A DNA stretch of 64,000 nt from Microvelia longipes. Its lineage: Eukaryota > Arthropoda > Insecta > Hemiptera > Veliidae. A program made the translations under genes and the position numbers. The notes beneath the pieces are model-generated. The model saw only the letters and a list, made by a program, of their open reading frames with translations. It did not search any database and had not been told where the DNA came from. Below, piece after piece: positions 22,236-34,589 of the stretch; the first letter of the stretch is position 1; each line of letters starts with the position of its first letter. Location of the stretch: contig JACMZG010000008.1 of the NCBI GenBank assembly GCA_018340805.1, positions 78,314,460 through 78,378,459 on the forward strand. The letters run 5' to 3'.

Positions 22236-22239
22236 TTTT

Positions 22240-25200
22240 CTCCCTATTTTTATATACTTTTTTTCTTACATTTTTTTATTCAATGTATATTATACCTTTT
22301 TCTTGTTTATTTTTATTTATTATTTATTATCACTTTAGTTTAATTCAATGTATTTTAAATTTCTTAGGTTTTAAAATTAGTTTTGTAATATTATAATGAA
22401 ATATGAATTAACTTTAGATATACTTGAACCAATAAATAATTAAAATAAAATAATCTTGCAATGAATGTATAAATTGTAAAACCTATATTATAATACATCA
22501 TAACTACCAATAAAAATTAATGAACATTAGATTATTAAAAATAATTTAAATAGCAACTATATAATATACAACCGTCTTCAGCTTCACGCATTACCACTTT
22601 TTGAAGACGGCGTAACACAAAATACTAATAAATAAATTATGGAATGCCTTATTTACAATATTATAATGATTCAAAGTAAATAATAAAATTAGTATTTTAA
22701 AAATGTAAAATTAACTAGTACCTTCTAATACTAGTTAATAAAGTAGGTAAACGTTGAATCATAAATTACTTAAAAAGGAACTACTTTAATAACAAACTTT
22801 ACCCTCTAACTAGGATCCTTCTGTGAAAAACAAATTTCCCTAAAACCAATTCAATTCCAATATACCCCACCTGCTTGCAAAACCCAAATTTCGAAACTTG
22901 AAAAGTATTTTACAAAATGATTATTGGAGATGTTAGCTGTGTAAAACTTACTCCCCAACACAAACCTACTGAACATAAACATTACTTCCTTTGATGTTTC
23001 ATTTCCTAGAGCAACGAAACCTTCTGTAATTTTCCATGACGTTGCAGCATAATAGCAAGAAGAAAAACATTACTGTAGACATTGCCTTCTTTATCATTTT
23101 ACTCTTTTTTTCTTTTTCAAATAGGCTTTTTATTTATTTTCTTCCTTTTCAAAAAGGAAAGTATAGTATAGTAGGAAAGAATTTAATTCTGTTAGTGGAA
23201 ATAATTCAGCTACTTCAATCATATAAAATAAACCTAATGTTTTTACAGGTCATACATTTCATAATTAATATTAAATTATCCAAAATAATATATCAATAAT
23301 TTGATTGAAGGTAGTAGTAAATGATCTTTAAGTCCATGAAGATAACAAAAAGTAATAGGAATCCCAGTAAAATTCAAAAATTTTGGTTTTATTGGATTTA
23401 AAGGTCTATATTAAAAATAAAAGAGCCCAATGATTTTCTTACGTATCTATAGATCAAAAGTAAAAATTAAGAACAAAACTATAAATTAAATGGCAGCTAT
23501 AAAACAACACAATTGCTTTAGAAATAAATTAGACTGCTACTTCTTGTGAAGCAAACAAATTTATAGAACATTAAAATGTCACTTGACTACCTAGTTACAG
23601 TTACTATTAACTGTAGGAAGGGCCTAATGACCATTGTGATGGTTGTAATGATATATTTATATTCGATTCATTAATTTATTTTTATTAATGCTATATTTTA
23701 ATTGGATTTTGGCATTCATTGCTTAACTGTATATTTATTGTAATTTGATAAGTAAATTTTCTTAATTTATTACTTTAACTCTTTATTAGCTGGATCAACT
23801 GTGTTGTTAGATGGCATAAGATGATTATACCCTAGAAAAGAGTAGATCTTTTTTTTGGAATCGTGAAAATAATCCGTATGGTTTAAACATTAATCTGTTG
23901 TTTGACTATTGATAACCTGTTATGGTTTCTCCGAAGAAGAAGTAAAGACCATAGGGAACCGTGCTGTAGAGTATAAAATATTAAAATATGAATCACAGAC
24001 CGGATTCCGATACATAATTAAACTCCAGCGAATTCCACCCTAATTTATAGTGATAATCATCTAGCAAGAATGCCAAATTGTAACAATTTAAATAACTCCT
24101 TTAAATAAAAGATAGCGTCCTACCTAATAAGTACTTAGACAGGTATTTTGCGTCAAATCCACAGAAGAGAAGTGATTTAACTATAAGTTTTTTATGGCTT
24201 TATTAAGAAACAACAGTTGCCTACTATAAGCCCCTATATAGCTTTAGAAAAAAATGCACAAACAAGAACTCTAACTGGCAACACGTACGTAAAAACAAAC
24301 AAACTCACTGATAAAGAAATGAGTTAGGAAGAAGAATTCTTCCTTTCGGTACTAGTGCAGATCATAAAAAGAATATCGGGACAATAGAGTCGGAAATCAG
24401 AAGAATCCTGCTACAACAAAATAATGACGTATTTTTTAAGCATGATAACAAACATGTGATATAAATATTAGACATCAATCGTAGAAAAATACTTAAGAAG
24501 TTACTAAACATGCTCTGAGAAATATTTTATTATTCTACGGCTATAACGTCAGCTGATTCACTGACAAATACGACCCTTCGGCCCGTAGCCACTGTTAGGC
24601 CACAGTGTTGTTGTTTTGTATTTTTTTGTTGGATGACATTGTATTTAGTGAATTTTAATAGCCTTTCTTTACAGGCCCGTTCCTGTTTTATACTTTATTA
24701 TTAGAGCGCGTCATCCGAACTACCTTGTAAGCGTCATTTTCATTATAAAAATTCTCTAAAACATTACAAGTATTTTTAATTAATTATTAAAATTAATTTT
24801 TAATCAACCAGTTCGTTAGGGATACTTTTGAGGAACACGATAACCAATGTTTGTTTCTTTTAAGAAATAAAACTCTTCCCGTCATTTTCTAAGTAGTGTA
24901 AAAACCACCATCCATTCTCCTAAATGAAGTTCACTTGATCAAAACTTACTATAAAGGTTGAAACATTTTGTAGATAAATGTTATTCTGAACTTTATAACA
25001 GAGACTGATAAAGTTGATTATGAAAACAGCTTAGTTTTTAGTTGAATAGGAAATATCTTAAAATAGAGTTTACAGGTTCATTTTGTTGTTTAGAGAGACT
25101 ATTTGTATTAAATTGTTTTGTATTCAGTTTAATTTTAATTAAAATTGAGCCAGGTTTTACCTATCAGCTATGTCCATCTCCCTCCACCAGTTACATTGCT

Positions 25201-25270
25201 TTGCTCATAATGAATGCAATGAACAAGCTGTTTCTCAACGAAACAACTTAACAACTTACTATTTATTCTG
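22240..25270. other. Intergenic AT-rich sequence
   Basis: No gene recognised. A 9-bp inverted pair (CCGTCTTCA / TGAAGACGG) brackets 22572-22612. The stretch 24660-24715 weakly resembles the interior of fold-back family B. Confidence 0.3.
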
Positions 25271-25274
25271 CTCC

Positions 25275-25377
<103 letters not shown>

Positions 25378-25799
25378 AAATAAAAATATAAATATAAAAA
25401 AATTAAAACAAATGTAAATTTTGTAAAGAACTAGTATATGTACAAGTTTTTGGTTTTATAAGTACTTTTTAAATTAATGATTTAAATTAAAGATAATAGG
25501 ATATTATACTAAGAACCATAAATCATGGAAGCCGACACTGATACTTGCAAGCTTTACAGGTTTACAATTAAAGCAGTGTTTTCGCTCTCTAAAGCATACA
25601 GAATCAAATTAATCATGGATATGAAAATCGATAACATGTGATACAACGATACAAAGAGCCAGAGTCTGCCTGTTAGTCGAATATCCTATAGAAAGTAAAA
25701 ACAGGATTTATGAAAGACAGTTTGGGAATTACAAAGATTCATCGAAAATTGGACCATTTCTACTTGACACAAGTAATACAAACCAAATATATTTTTAAA

Positions 25800-26420
25800 A
25801 ATTGGGTAGAGAACTTTTCCATACTATATCACATTTACTTCGCTTATCGTCAGCACTTTAAAATCGCATCACTCGTCCTGAGAGTATGAACTTTCTGGGT
25901 TCACTATGCTCATTCTTGCCACTTTGGAATCGCTTAGTTCGTCCTGAGAATATGAACTTTCTGGGTTCACTACGCTTATTCTTGACACGTTGGAATCGCT
26001 TCGCTCATTTGATGCTGTTAAAATTAGTGGTTAGTCATACTAACCGTATTAAGACGAAACTCAATATTTTTATTTATTTCATGTTGGGATACTCTCGCGC
26101 CAAATTATAACACAAATAGATTGTTTTTCGATTTTAACCAGTTTTGTAAAAACCATATTCTTGTCACTCGTTCAAAAAATTGAAATAATAGTGGTGATGA
26201 GATGAAACTTAGCACGTTTTTTGGTCCTATATTTGACTACAAATATTTTATTTTTCAAAACACTCCAGTATTAATTGGCGTTTTATATATTTTTGAAATG
26301 TTCACTAAGTCAATAATGGCAGTAATTGGCGCCATAAATAATTTATTTTTCGAATAGCATTACTAGACCTATTTTTTTAAGTTTTAACTATTTAGCTTGT
26401 ACACACACACACACATACAA
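25800..26420 (-). repeat. Rep-A copy, - strand, with an internal 66-bp tandem duplication
   Basis: The GAGATGAAACTTAGCAC segment and the (CA)n run near 26400 match other Rep-A copies. At 25862-26000 a 66-bp unit (GAACTTTCTGGGTTCACTA ... GGAATCGCTT) is duplicated. The terminal hairpin is not found on the right, so the copy is truncated. Confidence 0.5.
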
Positions 26421-26429
26421 ACTGCTAAA

Positions 26430-27640
26430 TTATATATTAGCAACCTTTATATATTAGCATTACTTCTTGTTGCAATTTTTCCGGATTCTTCAAATGAAAG
26501 GCGGATATATTTGGCTCAGATTATATTAAACTATGCTTATTTTTATATAATCAATAACATTATCATTTGCGCTCATATAAAGCACAATTCATGATAATTT
26601 TGAACTATATTAGTGAATTTTCTTTGAAAAATCTAGATAAGAAAATAAGAATTTGTAACAAGTTGTAATGCTACTGACCAGACATTCGGCATAAACCGGA
26701 AACTTTAGCAAGGCTTAAGAACTATTTTATAGTTATTATCTAAAATTATTATCTCCGGAACCAAGATTAGAACTTAGGAACCCTAAAATGGAGTGGATGT
26801 TTCGACTCTGGGCCTGTTTTATTCGATTAAGTATAAAAAAATAACAAATCTTTTAAGACCAACTTTTTTGCAATGGGGGACCTCTGAAACGGAATCGTGT
26901 CACACTCCCTGACTTCTGGTGCACTATGCGAGCCACTTCTTTAGCAAATGTATTTTAAAAAATCGCTTGAATTAGAGCATGAAATCGTAATCTTATGAAC
27001 AAATGAGTATTAAAGAGTATGTCTCAGTTTCAAATTGCGGCGTGATCTTAATTACACTTTATGTCAACACTACAGAACGAAAATGTATTACCTATTTAAA
27101 CAAACAGACGTATAGTATCTGGTAGACAAAGTTGAAGGAATACAAGAAGAACGTAACACGATACTGTCAGATGTCGAACTGTTATTAACACTTCATCTTA
27201 TTTATTTATATAAGAGTAGCTACATAAAAGGCAATTAAGTCTAAGGATCAAGTATCCTCAAACATAGTTAAGTTCTAATGACATTTTAACTTTATTATAT
27301 TACAAAGGACACTTGAATTTAGCTTTTGGAAAAAGTATTTATTGTTTCTTAAACATTTCCCACAGCTTATTTCCAATTAAAATACAATTCATTAGTTGTA
27401 TAAAAAGCATGAAAAGATACATGATTGAAAAACAAATACAACACAATTATTACTTAATGTATCCATATCATATAAATGGTTGCTAAATCGGAAACCAAAA
27501 GGTATCTGATGATATATATTATAAGTTTTGGACTGTACAGACAATAATGAATCATACATTGAAAGATTCAGTCCAACCTAACCTTTCGGGTAGGGATTTT
27601 TTATAACTGAAGTCTTCTGTTAATTACTTATTAAATACAT
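26430..27640. other. Intergenic sequence, nothing recognised
   Basis: No supported feature. Confidence 0.25.
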
Positions 27641-28065
27641 AATGTCCGGAATGTCACCGGAATTATCCGTTTCAGGTGTTTTAATGCCTCCTGAGTGGTA
27701 TCCGTCTGTGAGTGTGTGTGTGTGTGTGTGTGTGGTATCATCGTAGCTCCTTTTGTGTTTATGCTAGAGAGTTGAAACTTTTTAGAAAATCAATCTACCA
27801 CCGTAATTTTGCTATTCGGGAAATAGTTTCTTATGTCTTTATTAACCTGCAATAATCACCCAGTGAAATTTCGAAAAATCATAAAACGCGGAAAAATTAT
27901 GCAATCGGATTTAGATTTGGCACGCATCACTCAGATAAGATTTGGCCATGTATAAGACTAACATAATGTGCCAAGTTTGGTCTCATTATCAGCATTAATT
28001 CAATTTTACGAATCCAATGTAATTAGTAAAACTTCTGAGGTATCCCCTACCCGATCTTTATTTAT
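27640..28065 (+). repeat. Rep-A copy, + strand
   Basis: Shares CCGTTTCAGGTGTTTTAATGCC, a (GT)n run at 27711-27734, GCTAGAGAGTTGAAACTTT, AAAATCATAAAACGCGGAA and CCCTACCCGATCTTT with other copies. The terminal hairpin is missing on the left, and the segment with the palindromic box is absent. Confidence 0.65.
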
Positions 28066-28378
28066 ATATTTTAATCTTATGTTACTCCATAATATTGTAC
28101 ACCACTCTCCAGTTAATTTAATCTTTAAAATATATTATAAAGAAATGTAACTAAGAACTATCTTTGATCATTTCTTAATATTAGTGTATTTGCTTGTGTT
28201 ACTAAAACCTATGTTAAACATGTTAGAAGGAAATATGATATAAGTTGTTTAATATAAATATATTATGGAAGAGGTTGAGAAAACTTTATTCTCAAGTTTA
28301 CCTATATAAAAATTAAATTAAAAAAAAAAATAAAATAAATAAATAACACAGTAATTAATTATAATACAGCACAGAATT

Positions 28379-28480
28379 ACCAGTATATGTATATATGTAT
28401 ACATGTGTGTGTGTGTGTGTGTATATGTTATATAATATATATATACATGTATACATATATGTATGTGTGTATATTATATA

Positions 28481-28552
<72 letters not shown>

Positions 28553-28660
28553 GAATAAAATAAAAATAAAAATATTTGTGTGTATGGGTATGTGTATATG
28601 TATGTGTGTATGTATGTATTGTATATATATGTAGAATTGTAGATGTATGTTTGTATAATA
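28379..28660. repeat. Mixed (TA)n/(TG)n microsatellite cluster
   Basis: TA, TG and TATG runs over about 280 bp. They create long spurious open frames on both strands. Confidence 0.9.
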
Positions 28661-28789
28661 TATGTATTTATCTAATGTTACCAGAAACAACAAATCATTT
28701 ATTAAGTTATGTTAAATATTTAATTATAGATTTAATTTTTATGTAAGTTATTATTTTCCTGCATGTAATCTAGACTTAAGTTTATAATG

Positions 28790-28917
28790 TATAGCAGTAA
28801 CTTCATGCCCTTGAGAGGGCCACCTCGGCAATCAGCCGATTTAAAATCATTTATATATTGTATAGTGTCATAATTTGCATGCCAATGAATTGTAATAATA
28901 TTGATTTTAATAAAAGG

Positions 28918-28949
<32 letters not shown>

Positions 28950-28950
28950 T
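28790..28950 (+). mobile_element. 3' end of a non-LTR retrotransposon with (TTTA)n tail
   Basis: GAGAGGGCCACCTCGGCAAT, a TCGGC-AATCA-GCCGA hairpin and TAATAAAAGGTTATTTATTT lead into a (TTTA)7-type tail at 28917-28950. From memory, a GAGGGCC...TCGGC...GCCGA box just before the tail is common in Jockey-type 3' UTRs of insects. No coding part is left. Confidence 0.55.
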
Positions 28951-29302
28951 ATAAATATATTCTGTGTTTTTCCACTTGGATATATTTGTATTTTTGTTAA
29001 GATCAACAAAACGTCAAATAAAAATGTATTTTGATATTTTTGTGGACTTAGTGTTGTCTATATCTTACATTTTTTTCAGAATAAATGTGATTTATGTATT
29101 TATAAAAATATAACTATTATATATTGTATTAGGTTATATAAAAACTTTGTCTAAGTTAGGTGGGAACATTGCATGAAGCAATAAATATATATATACTTGA
29201 ATATTTGAATTGAGATGATGATATCTGCCTGGTATATCAATACTAATATGTAATCCATATACATGTAAGAACGCTGCAGCATTCCTCATCTACTCATGTG
29301 TA

Positions 29303-29307
29303 GTATT
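29303..29307. repeat. Copia target-site duplication, left (GTATT)
   Basis: GTATT immediately precedes the LTR at 29308 and recurs immediately after the LTR ending at 38248. Confidence 0.95.
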
Positions 29308-29436
29308 TGTTAGCGCAGTATTAATATTAATAATTAATTAACACGATGACTGACAAACTAAGAATGATATATTTTAGACATTGATTGACATAAGTTACTT
29401 TAGAGAACAAGTATATATAAATATATAAATCTAACA
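29308..29436 (-). repeat. Copia 3' LTR
   Basis: Identical by eye to 38120-38248 over 129 bp. On the - strand a purine-rich tract (AGGGGGAATT, 29446-29437) abuts it as the plus-strand primer. Confidence 0.95.
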
Positions 29437-29599
29437 AATTCCCCCTATACTTTTTCCTAAAGTAACCTCGAATAAACCTCAATTTGCTCGCTTACAACTT
29501 ACACTAACCACTCAAAAACATACCTCAACAAATAAATAATATACTAATAATATATACATTCCGATTATAATTTATCTTATATTTAGACTCTCTAATACC

Positions 29600-31627
29600 T
29601 TAATTAATTGAAATTGCTTTTGTAAGAAAATCATCTTTTTGGTCGTCTGTTCCCACCTGCTCTATTGTCAATGCTTTTTGCGATATCTGAATTCTCTTCA
29701 TACTCATCTTTAAATTTATAAATGATTTTTGAAACACAATCTTCTACTTCGTTATTAATTAATTTAATTCCTTTTCGATTTTCTAAAAATATTACATCTC
29801 TAGATTCAATAATCTTTTTAGTTTTGTGTCATAGATCCTATACGCTTTTCTAATTTTAGAATACCCTACAAATATTCCCGCTCGGGTTATCGGATCAAAT
29901 TTTCTTCGTGTCGATTTTTCCGTCCAAAAGTAACATTCACAACCCAAATACCCGAAGATGTTTTACACTAGGGTTTATACCGGAAAATTTTTCTTCAGGG
30001 GTAATATTATCGTTTCTCTTATTTGGAGTACGATTTTTAAGGTAAGTCGCAGTACCTACTGCCTCGGCCCAAAATTTTACTGGCAACTCGGAATCTACAA
30101 GTAAAGTACGCGCCCCTTCAACTATCGAACGGTTAGCCCTTTCTGCCACTCCATTTGATTTTGGCGAGTAAGCAGTAGTTAATTGCTGCTCTATTCCTAA
30201 CATTTTTAGTAATTTAGTAACCCTTCTATTTACGAATTCCGTCCCATTATCGCTTCGAATCTTTTTAACCTTATTTTCAAAATTATTATTTGCCCAAAGT
30301 ATAAATTCTTCTAGTTTTTCAAACGTTTCCGACTTTTCTTTCAAAAAATAAGTAAAAATTTTTCTGGAATGATCATCCACTATTGTTAATATATAACTTG
30401 ATCCTCCCATAGACTCAGTCTCTACAGGTCCTATCAAGTCAACATGTATTAATTCAAGTATTTGTTTTGATTGGGCAACATCTACTTGTTTGAATACTTG
30501 CCTAGAATATTTTGCTTTTATGCAAGATAAACATTCGTTTATTTTAGATTTTTTATCGATATCTAAGTTTCTAACCATATTGTTATTTATCAAGTTATCT
30601 AAGTATCTATCGTTAACATGCATCAGACGTTTATGCCACAACTCTCTACTAGCCACTGTGCACGCATACTCACACTGCTCATGTACAACATACAAATCAT
30701 TTACACGCTCTGCATACAACATACACTCACCACTAGCACTCTCAACTATTCCACACTTATCATTAAATCTAACACTCTGGTTATTCGAGGTTAATTTAGA
30801 AACTGAAATTAAATTACCCTTTAGTTGAGGTACTAGCAAGACGTTTCTGAGGTAGTAATCGGCAAATCCTTCCTTCTTTATCATTACGTCTCCAACTCCT
30901 TCAGCTCTTATAATGCTGTCATCAGCAAGTCTTATTTTCTTGTCACACTTTCTTAGGTTGGTAATTATTTGTTCGTTATTTGTCATGTTGCTGCTAGCTC
31001 CGCTGTCTACAATCCACTTTGTCTTATTGTGATGATTATTACTCTCATCATATTTTATTGCGTTCCACGCAACATCGCATGTTTCATCACTTTCTTCTTC
31101 ATCATCGGTTTTGCTTTTCGAAATTTTAGCGTGATGTTTTTTGTTCTTGTATTTTCCTTTATCAGACTTTTGCCATTTACTTTCATTTACTTGTTTTACT
31201 TCTTTATTTTTGTTTCTTGGGTTAAACCAACAATCTATTGCCAAGTGTGACTCCTTTTTGCACACAAAGCATTTTCTGTCGAACGTATTGTTTTTCCTAG
31301 TACCAGCTTTCAATGCGTTATTCGGTTCTGACTTATCTTTTTCTTTTCTATTGCTGTCCAATTTAAAACTTCTCCTAATTTGTGCAATTGTCGCACCTGC
31401 GTTGTGGTCGAATTGGCTAGCGATATGGTTATACTTTATTGGCAACCCTCTTAAAATTCCTATTATTACATCCTCATTACAGATATCAGCCCCGAGTGTT
31501 CTGGCCTCTTCAACAAGTCTTTCAGCTCGATCTAGGTACATTTCCCACGTTTCTTCTTCCTTCATTTTTAGACGAGCTAAATCATTTCTGACTTCTGCCT
31601 TTTTATAGCAGTTGTCGCTCGCAAACC
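29600..31627 (-). pseudogene. Copia gag-pol remainder: gag C-terminus, protease, integrase, RNase H tail
   Basis: Read on the - strand from the gypsy junction. The frame opens with FASDNCYKKAEVRNDLARL (the end of the gag UBN2-type domain). It continues with a CCHC-type knuckle (CFVCKKESHLAIDC, with E where G is usual), the protease motif WIVDSGAS, and an integrase zinc domain (LWHKRLMHVN ... CLSC). The integrase core follows with HVDLIGPVE, DDHSRK, SDNGTEF and SNGVAERANRS, giving the D, D and E catalytic residues. At about 29940 a one-base insertion ends the frame after RVFGL; the next frame continues to about 29700. Then a jump leads to KALTIEQVGTDDQKDDFLTK, which is the end of a copia RNase H domain. 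No RT motif is present. It is non-functional as it stands. Confidence 0.9.
31623..31627. repeat. Gypsy target-site duplication, left (AAACC)
   Basis: AAACC precedes the left LTR and recurs at 37718-37722. Removing the gypsy and one AAACC makes the copia gag frame continuous (DDRF followed by ASDNC). Confidence 0.85.
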
Positions 31628-31706
31628 TTAATATATCTTTAATTAGTTTATTGTTGTGTTGTTGCTTAGCAACGAGATGTCAGATTATTTAATAGGATAA
31701 GTTTTA

Positions 31707-32907
31707 GGCCCGTATTCAAAGACGTTTTCCTAACATTTTCCTAACTTTTTCCTAACTTTTTCCTAACATTTTCCTAACATTCTCCTAACTTTTTCCTAAC
31801 ATTTTCCTAACACCTAACTTTTTCCTAACATTTTCTAACATTCTCCTAACACTTTTTCCTAACATTTCCTCCTAACACTCACCTTAGGTTTAGGTAAGAG
31901 AAATGTTTTTAAGCCACGAAATTTAAATGATCGTTCCCGTGTTTTAAAAGTCATTTAGAGGCTTCGCATGATTTTTTTTAGTAAGAACCTAAGATAGTTA
32001 AGTCAAAAAGTGATACCATTGGAAATAACGTAATATATCGCAAAATATCTATGTTATTAACTTATTACCTGGATTTACGACACACTTTGTCATATTAATA
32101 ACTATCTACATAAATTTACATAATATAAGTTACTGTTAATCCACTTACTTTACTATTAGGGAGTTTACCCTGAAATTCTTTTAACACAATCAGATTTTTT
32201 ATTTTCTATGGTCTGTTTGTGGCGGGCTATCAATTCAAAGAGGAAATTCAGTTGGTCCGGTGTGAATAATTCAGCCATTATTATACCAAAAACATTTTAC
32301 ACAAACAAAATGAATTTGATGACAAAATACGAAAAACAAAATTGTGTAAATGATTTAGCAAAATGAAAACAGTGTTGCACTGATTAACAGGTCTTCATTT
32401 AGACACCTTTGGATTCGTACAACCTGGTCCACGTTCAAACTTGAAACGCTTGATACTGCTTTATTTATGAAAGCTGTTACAATAATTGAACATTGTATTT
32501 GTATTATCTCTACTGTTTACTGAAAACATATGTAAATAAAGTTTCTAATATATTTCACATTCGCCAAAGCAAGGCCGCATTGTTGTTTATGACAAAGTGT
32601 GTCGTAAATCCAGGTAATAAGTTAATAGCATTGATATTTTGCGATATATTACGTTACTTACAATAGTATCACTTTTTGACTTAACTACCTTAGGTTCTTA
32701 CTAAATAAAATCATGCAAAGCCTCTAAAAGATTTTAAAACACGATAGGAGAATGTTAGGAGTTAGGAAAATGTTAGGAAAAAGTTAGGAGAATGTTAGGA
32801 AAATGTTAGGAAAATGTTAGGAAAAAGTTAGGAAAATGTTAGAAAAAGTTAGGAGAATGTTAGGAAAATGTTAGGAAAATGTTAGGAAACGTCTTTGAAT
32901 ACGGGCC
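31707..32907. mobile_element. Fold-back DNA transposon, PIF/Harbinger-like, copy 1
   Basis: It is 1201 bp with termini GGCCCGTATTCAAAGACG on both sides in inverted orientation, duplicating TTA (31704-31706 and 32908-32910). The inverted arms are about 350-390 bp each. Their outer parts consist of 11-12-bp tandem units (TTTTCCTAACA / TGTTAGGAAAA). The inner parts share ATTACCTGGATTTACGACAC and TATATTACGTTA. The centre (about 32165-32580) is unique and carries a short open frame on the - strand that resembles a Myb/SANT start. A second copy in the reverse orientation lies at 41956-43158. No transposase is present. The 3-bp TTA duplication and the SANT-like frame together suggest PIF/Harbinger; the terminal sequence alone does not prove it. 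Confidence 0.85.
32165..32278 (-). CDS. Short Myb/SANT-like N-terminal frame inside fold-back copy 1
   Basis: A 37-codon frame begins MAELFTPDQLNFLFELIAR and contains TIENKKSDCV. The pattern FT..Q...L.EL....K..IENKK.D.V matches the start of Myb/SANT-like DNA-binding proteins, the second gene of many PIF/Harbinger elements. The frame ends at TAA at 32167-32165, but the sequence just before (CAGG/GTAAAC) is a good splice donor, so it may be a first exon whose partner was lost. In the second copy (start at 42516) the same frame is broken after about 13 codons. Whether it is expressed is unknown. Confidence 0.5.
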   Translation of the reverse strand: MAELFTPDQLNFLFELIARHKQTIENKKSDCVKRISG

Positions 32908-33001
32908 TTAGTTTTTTTGTCTAATTATTCTTGTTGATGGAATAAAACCAAACGATTGTTATGAATGCCTTTCCTTCTAATTTAAGTTAAGTTATATCAA
33001 A

Positions 33002-33014
33002 TGGCGACGAGGAC
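33002..33014 (+). promoter_or_regulatory. Gypsy minus-strand primer binding site
   Basis: TGGCGACGAGGAC begins with TGG, the complement of a tRNA CCA end. I could not assign the tRNA with confidence. Confidence 0.7.
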
Positions 33015-33072
33015 AAGGAAAACTGGAAGTCAGTGAGTTGTGATTTAAATTTTATTTTATACACTTAACAAA

Positions 33073-34589
33073 ATGGACACTGAAGGCCAATCTAATATTT
33101 CTAATGATGCTTTGAATGAAAAACTTGATAAACTGACAGCGATAGTTTCGAAGCTTGCTGAAATACAGATTTCTAATGTGGCAAATACTTCTAGCCATTC
33201 TATGGCTAATACTTCTACTGTTAGCCATACTTCTTCTAATGCACGCTTCAGCTTCGAAGCTTATAATAGTAATTCAAATGAAACACTTATTATTATTTTG
33301 AAGATTATTTTGAAAGAATAGAATTACAGCTCAAGCTTTGCAAAATCGATGTCAGTGAATGGGCATCGCATCTGAGAGTACATATGGGGCCAGATTTAAA
33401 CAATACGCTAAGAAATCTAGCTTACCCAAATGATTGTAATAGTCTTGAGTTTGCTACCATAAAACAATTGCTTACTAATCATTTGATTAAAACTAAAAAC
33501 AAATATAGCGAAGCGATTAAATTCCGAAATATTGTTCAATTGCCTAATCAGCCGCTTCATGAATTTGTGTCCCAATCAAAGGCAGGGGCGCGTTACTGTG
33601 AGTTCAAAACTTTTTAAGATTATTCGTTAATAGTTCAATTGCTGCACGGGGTACTGCGTGATGAAATTCGCGATGAAATAATAGCGAAAAAACCCGAGAA
33701 ATTCGAGGATGCTGTCCTAATAGCTTCAGAAGTGGAAGCTACACGGGAGGCTGCTTCACTTGTTAAATATAGTCCTACAAAAAATGATAGTACCCAATTT
33801 AAATTTAGTTCAGAGAGAAAAATTAAAAGTAAATCAAAAGATAACAGTACTAGTTTTAGAAAAAAAATAAATAATTCTACCAATTCTTCCGCAGCCCGGG
33901 GTGCGTGTTTCAGCTGTGGGGGACAGCATTGGCGCAAGGATTGTCCCCATAGAGACAGTTTTTGCTCAAAGTGTAAAATTAAGGGTCATGTAGCTAGCGT
34001 CTGCCGCAAGGAGTTGTCTAAACGAAAGAGTCACGCAGTCCAAGAAACTGAAACTACGGAGAGTGAAACGGATTCTGAAAGTTATGCTCATATACAATGT
34101 TATGAGAATTCAATTAATGCTACAAAGTTACTGCGTAACCCGAGAGCGATGATTGACGTCTTAATTAACAATAGGTCGTTAAAAATGGAACTAGACACTG
34201 GCGGAGCCTGTTCAATTATAGGCAGAAATATATTCGAGAAATTGCTGCCCCGCCAAAGGCTCTCACCTTCTAAGCGTACTTTTGCTAGTTTCACCAAAAA
34301 TAAATTCAAATGTTTAGGGTTCGCCACTGTTGAAGTAACTTTTAAGAGCAGAACTAAATCTTTAGATCTATATGTTGTCGATTTCGATGCTGATTATATC
34401 TTCGGGCGGGACTGGATAGTACACTTTGCAGATCTACTTTCTTTTGAAAGTTTGTTTAAAATGCACGATATTTCTGAGTTAGAATCGGCACTAGTTGTAA
34501 ATAAGCAAAATAAACTCGAACTTAACAAGCTGCTTAAACAATATGAAGATATCTTTAGTGAAACGGCACATTGGTGGGACCGCCTATAG
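33073..34589 (+). pseudogene. Gypsy gag and protease region
   Basis: The start at 33073 opens MDTEGQSNISND with a short heptad-like stretch (LDKLTAIVSKLAEI). A frame change occurs at about 33290-33303, next to a local repeat of GATTATTTTGAA. The next frame reads YFERIELQLKLCKIDVSEW, the usual core of gypsy gag, until TAA at 33615-33617. The same frame resumes and carries two CCHC knuckles (CFSCGGQHWRKDC and CSKCKIKGHVASVC). It then has the protease motif LDTGGACSII, where DTGA or DTGS is commoner, and FGRDWI further on. It ends at TAG at 34587-34589, beyond the frame change near 34570 into the RT frame. Nucleocapsid and protease motifs are intact; the breaks are few and small. Confidence 0.9.

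Larger units (their letters stand above)
31628..32998 (+). repeat. Gypsy 5' LTR, interrupted by fold-back element
   Basis: 31628-31706 and 32911-32998 together match the right LTR 37551-37717. TTA is duplicated around the insertion. Confidence 0.95.

Noticed and set aside
23036..23299. 87-codon open frame rich in phenylalanine and isoleucine
   Set aside because: The composition simply reflects T-rich DNA.
30490..31608. Open frames on the + strand opposite the copia gag-pol
   Set aside because: Antisense shadows of the copia coding region.
31720..31890. CRISPR-like array (regular CCTAACATTTT units)
   Set aside because: Units are contiguous with no unique spacers and form the inverted arms of a fold-back transposon.
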